From positions 32,739,449 to 32,803,448 of the forward strand of contig NC_134515.1 in the NCBI RefSeq assembly GCF_027942865.1: a DNA stretch of 64,000 bases. Reading direction: 5' to 3'. A program made the position numbers and the translations under genes. The notes beneath the pieces were generated by a model. It had not been told where the DNA came from and made no database searches. It saw nothing but the letters and a program-made list of their open reading frames with translations. Below are positions 56,961-64,000 of the stretch, piece after piece. This stretch comes from Odontesthes bonariensis (taxonomy: Eukaryota > Chordata > Actinopteri > Atheriniformes > Atherinopsidae). Each line of letters opens with the position of its first letter. Positions within the stretch are counted from its first letter, which is position 1.

Positions 56961-57649
56961 GGTGCTGTTTACACATACCCGGGTATTTTGATAAACGAAG
57001 ACCTTTCCCTTCGTTTGTGCCTTTCGTTTATACACAAACGGAGTTTTTTCCTCCGAAAACGAGGCATAAAAAAAACTCCGGCAAAAGTAGAGATTTTTTA
57101 AAAACTCCGTTTAGCGTTTGTGTACAAACTGGTTGAAAGAGACAAAAACGGAGTTTTGGGCAATTGAGAATGAGGAGTTGTCGTCATAGTACAGAGCCCC
57201 GCCCCTATCCGCCATGTTGGCAGGATGCTAGCGAGAAAACGCCATTCTCTCCGTTCGTTTACAGTGTACGCGTGTGTTTTTAAATCAGTAAGTTTAAACA
57301 GTCCGGAATTGCAAGAACATGCCTGGAAATCACTGCTGTGTGAAGAACTGTTCCAGTACCTCACATAATACGTTTGGGAAACATAGGAACAACGAAATAC
57401 ATTTTTTCGAAGTTCTTCCTGTCAGCGGTTCTCTATTAGGCTTCTGATTGGCTTGTGTGGAATTCTCATTGTTCTAACACTGCCACCGTCAGGCTTGGCG
57501 TAATTTAACAGCTCTTGATAGCGTTATATGCTGATCAATGTAGACGTGTTTTTTTTTAAAAACGGGGCTGTGTGGACCTAGTTATTTTTGCAAACGAAGG
57601 TTAGAAAATATGCGTTTATCAAAATACCCGGGTATGTGTAAACAGCACC
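56961..57649. mobile_element. Harbinger-like element with 37 bp perfect TIRs
   Basis: 689 bp element starting GGTGCTGTTTACACATACCC. The first 37 bases are repeated exactly, inverted, at 57613-57649. TTA lies on each side (56958-56960 and 57650-57652), a three-base TWA duplication characteristic of PIF/Harbinger. The interior holds repeated AAACGGAGTTTT motifs and a THAP-like exon. It is non-autonomous. Confidence 0.85.
57319..57447 (+). pseudogene. THAP-type zinc-finger exon remnant
   Basis: ATG at 57319 opens MPGNHCCVKNCSSTSH, then NEIHFFEVLP, and a stop follows shortly. The CxxxxC plus downstream FF-VLP spacing resembles the start of a THAP DNA-binding domain (CxxxxC...FHxFP). THAP domains are fused to Harbinger-related transposases in fish genomes, so this is probably the first coding part of a lost transposase. 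Confidence 0.5.
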
Positions 57650-58568
57650 TTAGTTCTGCTGGACCTGAGTGCTGCCTTTGACACACTTGACCATGCGATC
57701 TTATTACAGAGGTTAGAAGACTGGGTGGGAATCTCTGGTAGTGTTTTAAACTGGTTCAAGTCCTATCTCGAGGACAGGAAGTATTTTGTTGAAATTGGTA
57801 ATTTAATTAATTAATGATTATTCTTGTGTTTTACTGATTTTATTTGCCTTCTTGTGATTTTATGTAGCTGTAAAGCTCTTTGAATTGCCTTGTGTACGAA
57901 TTGTGCTCTACAAATAAACTTGCCTTGTCTTGCTGAGACATTTGGATCTTGAACAGGCAGAACATAGGGCCTTTTCCCCTCAAGTTCATTATGATCTGCA
58001 TATACACAGATACATGAATCAGATATTCATTCATGCATTCAACATAGGATTTACACATTCATTATTTGCCAGCAGTGGTGGGATTTAAAACAGAATGACT
58101 ATTCTAAGATTTCTATGTCTCTGTCTGTGACATTATACTCTCCTTCCACAACACTGGCAGCAAATGAAGTGTCTTGGAAATAAATAAAAAAACTTTTGCA
58201 TTGTTTGGTGTCTGACAAAAAACTACACTCTTAAATAAAAATTATTTAAGTTAAGCTAAATTAAAAATATAAATGCTTTCCCCCTGGATGCTTACAAAAT
58301 TTTCGATAGATTGAAGTTGTTAATGTGTCCTCCTGACTCAGTTTTATGTCATGTTAAGCTTTTGGTCCAATCAAGAAGTAGAAGATGCTACAGACTTCCA
58401 TGACAACATGGAAATGTAAAGTAAGTTCTACTTCAATGGAAACAATTAAATTCTCATTATTTCATGTTCAAAAAGGACAGTTTAATAGTTATTATTTAAT
58501 GCTTTCTGGATTGCAGACTGAACTTCAGGATAAATTTCATGTGGTTTATCCTAAGAAGTTCAAAGGTA

Positions 58569-58588
58569 CCCCCCCCCCCCCCCCCCCC
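58569..58588. repeat. Poly-C tract upstream of nfatc2
   Basis: Twenty consecutive C followed by a CT-rich run; potential G4 on the minus strand. Confidence 0.9.
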
Positions 58589-59162
58589 TCTCTCTGTCTC
58601 TCTACAGTGTCCTACAGTAATTTCTTCACCCCTACAATGAAGTTCTTGTGTGCTACTGTCTGAGAGAAGCCGCAGAAATGCCTTGGCGCAGGAGACGTCA
58701 TGGATTCCTGAGTGTGGGGCTTTGCAGGAAAGCCCTGAGTCTCTGACATGGACCAGCTCCAGGTTTCCATGGCAAAGGCGCACAAACAGGAGGAAACACT
58801 GAGGGAATCCCGTTATTTTACAGCATTGGACCATTATAAACACCCAGAGCGGGGAAGGAAGCCGCTCTTGATGCTCAAGTAATCCTTATAGAGCTCGAGG
58901 AAGGGGGACTTCATACCAGAACCGTTGCTTCAGCTGATGTGGCTGCATGTTTTTGAACAGAGAGAGTTAGCGCACAGCTGTCACAGCTTCACGTTTTTGA
59001 GCGTAAAGAGAGCCTTATTTTCTTTTTTCTGTCCTTCCAGCACATTTATCTGAAGACACACTGTCTCTGCTATGGTTGTTGGAGAGGAGTAATTTTATAC
59101 AGCTTGCTTTTTTAAAAACTTTTACAGAATTCTTTCCTTCTTTTTTTCGCTTTCTTCTCCAG

Positions 59163-59220
59163 ATGTTCAGAGAGACTTGGAGGCTGGCACAGTACCACAT
59201 GATGCGTTCGATGGATCAAG
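59163..59220 (+). CDS. nfatc2: nfatc2 alternative first coding exon
   Basis: ATG at 59163 encodes MFRETWRLAQYHMMRSMDQ and stops one base into the next codon at a GTACTG donor, the same phase as the other first exon. It therefore joins exon 2 in frame (DQ-DDPN). It resembles the alternative N-terminus of human NFATC2 isoforms (MQREAAFRLG... SVDQ joined to EEPN). A strong polypyrimidine tract and CAG directly precede the ATG, so an upstream 5' UTR exon could be spliced to it. Isoforms using this start would lack the acidic transactivation segment. Confidence 0.75.
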
Positions 59221-59270
59221 GTACTGCTGAAGTGTTGTGATTATCTGGTAATCAACCCATTTGATTTTTA

Positions 59271-59287
59271 ATTGTGTGTGTGTGTTT

Positions 59288-59318
<31 letters not shown>

Positions 59319-59325
59319 AGAGACT
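59271..59325. repeat. (GT)n(GA)n microsatellite
   Basis: Short GT run followed by about 11 GA units and GAGC/GAGG variants, just after the alternative first exon. Confidence 0.85.
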
Positions 59326-60085
59326 AGAACGATGGAATGTCATTTGTCTGCCATTTGGGAGATGGTCAGTTAGAAACATGCTGCTGAGCTTCAGAGGATC
59401 AGTGCTGTAACACATGGGAGCGTCAAGAAATTCGGCAAGAATATGAAACCTGTTAGATACATTTTATTTCGTGAGTGAATAACAAGCTGAGAGACGTTTT
59501 GTATGAGTAAAGTAGGCTACACCATGGTTTTTCGCTCATGAAACTTAAAGAGCTTTAAAGAGCTTTAAACTAGTTTAGTTTAAGTATAATCAAGCTACGA
59601 CTTGCAGATACCTCTAAAACGAATATTTGAACATTTCAAATTTACTGTTCGCTCTTTTTGCTGACAGAGTACATACCACTGTAAGGGGTGTAAGGGATGT
59701 AGCCAATGGAACGAACGCCCAGTGTGTGTCGTGTCGTGCGTAAATCTGGGGATACCCTTAAGAGAACCTGAACGTTTCCACTGACAACAAAGAGACTAGG
59801 GAATCCACAGTGGAATTTTTTTTAAATAAGTAAATGCAGAGGAGAAAAGTGAATCTTCTGTCCTCCTCTATCTACTCATCTACGTGCCTGCTCATACCTG
59901 AAATTGTGCCATTCAATCGCGCTTCTCGGCTGTAAAACAGGTGACCGACAGACAGGTCCCTGTGGTGTCACTGCAAAATGTCAGACACCTGGGGGCAGCA
60001 TCAGGCTTTCTGTGAAAGGAGCTCCGTTTGTTTTATCACATCCAGTTTGCACTTTCGTTCTAAGTTCTTCGACGCATCAGCGAAC

Positions 60086-60100
60086 GGGGGGGGGGGGGGG
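60086..60100. repeat. Poly-G tract near the nfatc2 start
   Basis: Fifteen consecutive G about 230 bp upstream of the main ATG, likely in the promoter or 5' UTR. Confidence 0.9.
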
Positions 60101-60331
60101 CGTGATCCGAAACAGACACTCTGCATTCAGTTTGTAAATAGACCCGCCTTCGTCTGAAAATAACCACGGCGAACTGAAACAGGAAACTCGTGCGCTTCAC
60201 CTCCCGTAGCTCACCGATGCATAAGTCAACACTTGAACAGGTGCCCCAAATTCGCATCAGCCGCGCAAATCCTCATCTCTTGTCGTTTCGTCTGTTAACA
60301 CTCGAGGAGAGGATAGGAACATTTTAGACAG

Positions 60332-60464
60332 ATGACCTCCTTTTACGACGAAAAGGATCTGGAGGAAGAGCTCAGTCGAGTCAACTGCCCTGATGAAGAT
60401 TTGGAGTTTGAGTACTTGTTTGAATATGAGCCGCCTTGCAACGAATTTGTTGGGGGAGATCAAG
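60332..60464 (+). CDS. nfatc2: nfatc2 exon 1 (residues 1-44)
   Basis: Encodes a strongly acidic segment starting [14 protein letters not shown], with [15 protein letters not shown] echoing the human transactivation motif DELDFSILFDYE. Donor GTTTGT after one base of the next codon. Confidence 0.9.
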
Positions 60465-63400
60465 GTTTGTCTGATTCGTTTTGGCAACCCGAGTTTACCC
60501 CTTTACCTCTTTAGGTTATTTGTCGACGCATTATTAAAACACTGCTTGCCTGTACAGTTTGTTCATGTGAATGAAAAAGAAAATCAGGAAGTACATTTCA
60601 CAAGCTTCTTGATATGAGTTAGGATATGAAGCCACGTGAGAGAAGATGTCAGAGAAAACATTTTTCTTTCCAGGTGTTACATGTAGATTTAAACTAAAAC
60701 ATAAATGCCCTTTGGAATGAATTGGTGGATATCATTTTAACAGAAAAATGATCAAATAAATATTTTTTCTGGAGTTGGAAAGTTGTTCTTGGAGTCATGA
60801 AAATATCTGACAAATGCCATTTTGACATTCGTTTGTGAAATCTGTTTATTTTTGTAGTTAATATCCTGTATTTTTTTTTCCTCTTCAGATGACCCCAACC
60901 TTGCATCTCACAAAGTGCTTAATCCGGAATCAGAGCAGGCTTTCCCTTTGGATGAGACCTCTCCATACGGAATCAAGTCCCTTAGTCCGTCCTACCCTGA
61001 GCACAACTCAGCGGTTCTCTCAGAGTATGAAAACCAAGAGGCTAGAAACTACCTGGACGGTGCCCGACCTGTAGGCCTGGCTTCGAGCCCTCGAATTGAA
61101 ATCACCCCCTCCCATGAGCTCTACAACCATGGCCGGGAATCCCTTCAGAATCAACACATAAACATTAGTCCCAGACCCACCCTCACAGTTCCTGGCCATG
61201 AAAATCTTGCCTATCGTGAGCCCCAGTGCCTGAGCCCTGCCAGCAGCAACTCCTCCACCAGCTGGCACTCAGAGAGTTATTCCCCCTGGGCATCCCCCTG
61301 TGTGTCCCCCAGCAACGGGCAGAATCCTGGAGATCTCTGTCCCCGGTTGCAAAACATCCACACTGACTCCCCGTGCACCTCCCCAGGCACCTCCCCTCGC
61401 ACAAGTCAAGCTGAGGACAACTGCCTGGGGCCTCAATCGCCTTCCCCCAGGCCTGGTTCCCGCTCTACCTCCCCACAGGGAAAACGCACCTACGAAATGT
61501 ACAGGAATCCAGGGTTGATCCCTGGGCATCGCTCCCGCAGTCCCTCCCCACACAGCACCCACGAGGATCACAACATAGGAGCTCATTATACACACAACAG
61601 TCTTGAGATTGGCATGAATGGTTTTGGCACCAGTCAACCAGGCTTGGTGCCCACTAAAATAGTCAAGACATCCAACCAGGTTTACACTCTGTACCCAGAG
61701 AACCACGGAGAAAGGAATTACTTAGTGTCCTGTGACCAGGACATAAAAGCCAAAACTGCAGCAGAACCTTTCTTCGTCATACCCCAAATCTGGCCCAAGC
61801 CGCTGGTTTCCAGTATCTGCAGGTAAGTTGGCAAAAAAAAAAGTGAAATCTTGCATGAGAATTTAATTTACAACCTTAATTATTTATACAATTTATTTAA
61901 TTTTTTCTATCTCTTATGCTCGGTAGCATCCCTGTGGCTTCACTCCCTCCACTGGAATGGCCGATCCCCAGTTGTACAGACCAGTATGAGCTCCACATTG
62001 AGCTGCAACCTAAACCGCATCACAGAGCTCACTATGAAACAGAGGGAAGCAGAGGTGCAGTCAAAGCACCTACAGGAGGGCATCCTGTTGTGCAGGTATG
62101 TCCAAAAGCTTGATTAAATTAATTAAGATGATTTAGATCATTATAAACTTAATACGGCCATTCATTGTGGTACGTGACCATTTGTAGACAAGGTCTGTTC
62201 AGTATTTATCTTCTTACTGTGGAGCTCAGGCTAAGTCAGCACTGATGGGAGTGCTCGCCTTTTATTGTATTTCCTACTCATTATGCACTCAGTTACTCTT
62301 GAGGCACCATGTCTCACTTTTTACAACAAATAATAGTGGCCCCATAACCACAGACATATGACACATTAAAACCACCATGTAGTCTCAGGACAACCCTCAT
62401 GCAGACTCTGATTTTTTTTTTCACTGTTTTCTATCTTAAAATAATTAGTTATTTTGTGCCCTCGCCTCATGATTTTCACCACAGAGACCGGTCTAATTTT
62501 ATGTACTTCTGAGTTTCTTTTATATGCTTCTTTACTGATTGTGTGACTCTTGTTGCTGTAAGTTGACTTAGTATGTAAACGCTATATGTTACATATATGT
62601 AAGACATGTGTTAAGAAAAGATCCTTTATAAATGCAGATTAGGTGCAGAAAAAGTTTGCTTTATGTCTTTAACACTTATATAGGATTAAAACACAGCACG
62701 TTCAAATTAGCTGTGCATGTTACAGCTGGCTACAGTGTTCATAAAAAGTTCAACTTCCTTTTCTTGGTGTTACTGTGGCAACATTTCAATGCTGTTTTTG
62801 TTGGTGATAGTAGCGACTCTGTGGAAATGAGACTTCCCCTGCTCATTTTCCATTTTCTGCCCATCCCCAAAGGCCTCACCCTGAGGTCAGTTCTGCCTGG
62901 TTAGCCAGGCCAATCAGATGGTCAGGCCTGGTTAGCCACGGTTTCACTCCTTCATCTCATCTTTTTTTTCCTCTACCTCTCCTTCATTCAGTATTTTCCC
63001 CCTCTATCTCCCTCTCTCTGAGCCTTGTGCTCTCCACTTTACTTTTCCTACACTGCTCTCTGTCATGACTCACTGCTCCTACCACTGCCATGACAACGGG
63101 CTGACTGCTCACATGGCCTGCTCGGTGTTTGCAGTCAGCTTACTTTCTCACACTGGGCGTGATCTACCTGGATATGGAGAGAGCATACTTATTCATGTTG
63201 CCATAGTTTCTGCTCAGACTAACCAGCTGTTGTGAATTCTAACAGTTACATCCACTTAGATAAACAAAAACATTTTCCCCATGCAATTTGTGGTGGATTG
63301 ATAGCAAAACAGCTTGAAATAAACACTGTATTTCTGGGGCAAAGGCCATGGTAATGCAAAATTACTTGCATTGTTGGTTCTTTAATTGCAAATCCTTTTC

Positions 63401-64000
63401 ATGGCGGGGTTCCGTAATAAAGGTTACGCAATACAGAGTTTGCACAAAAACTGTATTTAGATGCATGTTGTGGTTTTTGCAGGTTTCCTTGAGAGGTACT
63501 CTTTAGTAAAAGTAACATATTTGTATTTCTCAGTTCATAGTTACACCCACATACTACTTTTCATTTTGCGGCAGGATATTAAAATATTCATTGGTGTGTC
63601 AGTTATGCTGAATGGTTATGACAATTTAAGTCCTCTCGGTGAAAGACAGGATTCCTGCTAAATGCTTCATCCACTAAGGAAATAACAAGTGCAAGGCTTT
63701 AGGTTTTGAGCTGTCTATCAGCCTCTGCTACAGGTTACACATAGAAGACTGACACTGACACTGATTGGCAACTCTTGGGGGAGAGACATCTGGAAGTCCT
63801 AAACTGGAATAGAAGGCAATGGGGACGCACAACTAGTTTGAAATGACTTTCCTTAATGCTGTATCTATATTTCATCATTTTAGAGAGGAATCTTCAACTG
63901 TTCCAGCAAAAAGAAAAAAATCAACTCTGTGTTTCATGTGTATACAGTTACATGGCTATAGGGGCAAAGAGCCACTTGGCCTGCAGATTTTCATCGGTAC
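60332..64000 (+). CDS. nfatc2: NFATC2, 5' part (exons 1-4, partial)
   Basis: Exons 60332-60464, 60889-61822, 61927-62095 and 63948 to beyond the window join in frame, giving 412 codons before the partial exon. NFATC2 is a cytosolic transcription factor that enters the nucleus when calcineurin strips phosphates from its regulatory domain. Seen: acidic N-terminus; calcineurin docking PRIEIT (112-117); serine-rich region from SPASSNSS to SPCVSP (160-185); SP repeats [10 protein letters not shown] (208-217), [13 protein letters not shown] (228-240) and SRSPSPHS (260-267); and the start of the Rel-homology domain [20 protein letters not shown] in exon 3. [11 protein letters not shown] and SPRIEIT point to NFATC2 rather than NFATC1/3/4. 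The first nuclear-localisation motif is weak here (GKRTYE where human has AKRRHS). I cannot tell whether it is the a or b teleost copy. The gene continues past the window. Confidence 0.95.
60889..61822 (+). CDS. nfatc2: nfatc2 exon 2, regulatory domain (residues 45-355)
   Basis: 934 bp exon holding PRIEIT, the serine-rich region and SP boxes, and ending [11 protein letters not shown]. Human has TWPKPLVPAI...ICS at the same junction. Confidence 0.97.
61927..62095 (+). CDS. nfatc2: nfatc2 exon 3 (residues 356-412)
   Basis: Encodes [20 protein letters not shown], then the DNA-contacting [15 protein letters not shown]. Nearly identical to human in the second half. The preceding intron is 104 bp. 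Confidence 0.97.
62096..63947 (+). other. nfatc2: nfatc2 intron 3
   Basis: About 1.85 kb; a pyrimidine-rich stretch around 62960-63060. No exon or transposon recognised. Confidence 0.6.
63948..64000 (+). CDS. nfatc2: nfatc2 exon 4, partial
   Basis: Encodes [18 protein letters not shown] of the Rel-homology domain (human [18 protein letters not shown]) and is cut by the window edge. Confidence 0.95.

Larger units (their letters stand above)
56818..57935 (+). mobile_element. L2-type LINE fragment split by a DNA transposon
   Basis: Plus-strand RT pieces: [20 protein letters not shown] before 56960 and [20 protein letters not shown] with [14 protein letters not shown] after 57652, contiguous once the insertion is set aside. 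The 3' tail at 57870-57935 (TGTGCTCTACAAATAAACTT) is a typical LINE 3' end. Large internal parts are deleted. Confidence 0.85.

Noticed and set aside
61269..61706. 145-codon minus-strand frame
   Set aside because: Antisense shadow of the GC-rich nfatc2 exon 2.

Overview
The window is teleost fish genomic DNA, probably from a percomorph. It has compact GT-AG introns, two vertebrate genes with near-complete orthology to human proteins, and a dense set of teleost transposons: L2-type LINEs, a Gypsy fragment, Tc1, piggyBac, hAT and Harbinger-like elements, and a tRNA-derived SINE. No bacterial genes, CRISPR arrays or rRNA genes were seen.

Two genes lie head-to-tail on the plus strand. The first is atp9a, a P4-type (class 2) ATPase. 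All 28 coding exons (3983-39307) can be placed. They join in frame to 1046 codons plus stop, against about 1047 residues in human, and every catalytic motif is intact. The second is the 5' part of nfatc2, a calcineurin-regulated transcription factor. It has two alternative first coding exons (59163-59220 and 60332-60464), a large regulatory exon (60889-61822), the exon opening the Rel-homology DNA-binding domain (61927-62095), and a fourth exon that runs off the window (63948-64000). The same ATP9A then NFATC2 order is found on human 20q13.2. It is the ohnologous counterpart of the ATP9B/NFATC1 pair on 18q23.

Layout: 1-3800 holds transposon remnants, including a piggyBac-type MITE and a 1.65 kb element with 345 bp terminal inverted repeats that ends less than 200 bp from the atp9a start codon. 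3983-39307 is atp9a; its introns carry several MITE and Tc1 remnants and an antisense L2 LINE. 39308 to about 40965 is the probable atp9a 3' UTR. About 41345-57940 is a graveyard of nested retroelements. It contains an L2 LINE with a hAT MITE inserted, a Gypsy integrase fragment, a compact LTR element (48171-50653, 5 bp target duplication) whose interior is largely coding minisatellite, a LINE interrupted by a SINE, and an L2 fragment interrupted by a Harbinger-like element carrying a THAP-type exon. 58000-64000 is the nfatc2 promoter and 5' gene region.

The strongest candidates for a second look are the small LTR element with minisatellite reading frames, the long-inverted-repeat element at the atp9a promoter, the conserved alternative first exon of nfatc2, and the recurrence of elements that keep a short ATG-led exon. 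All assignments are by reading and recall of family motifs; no database search was run.
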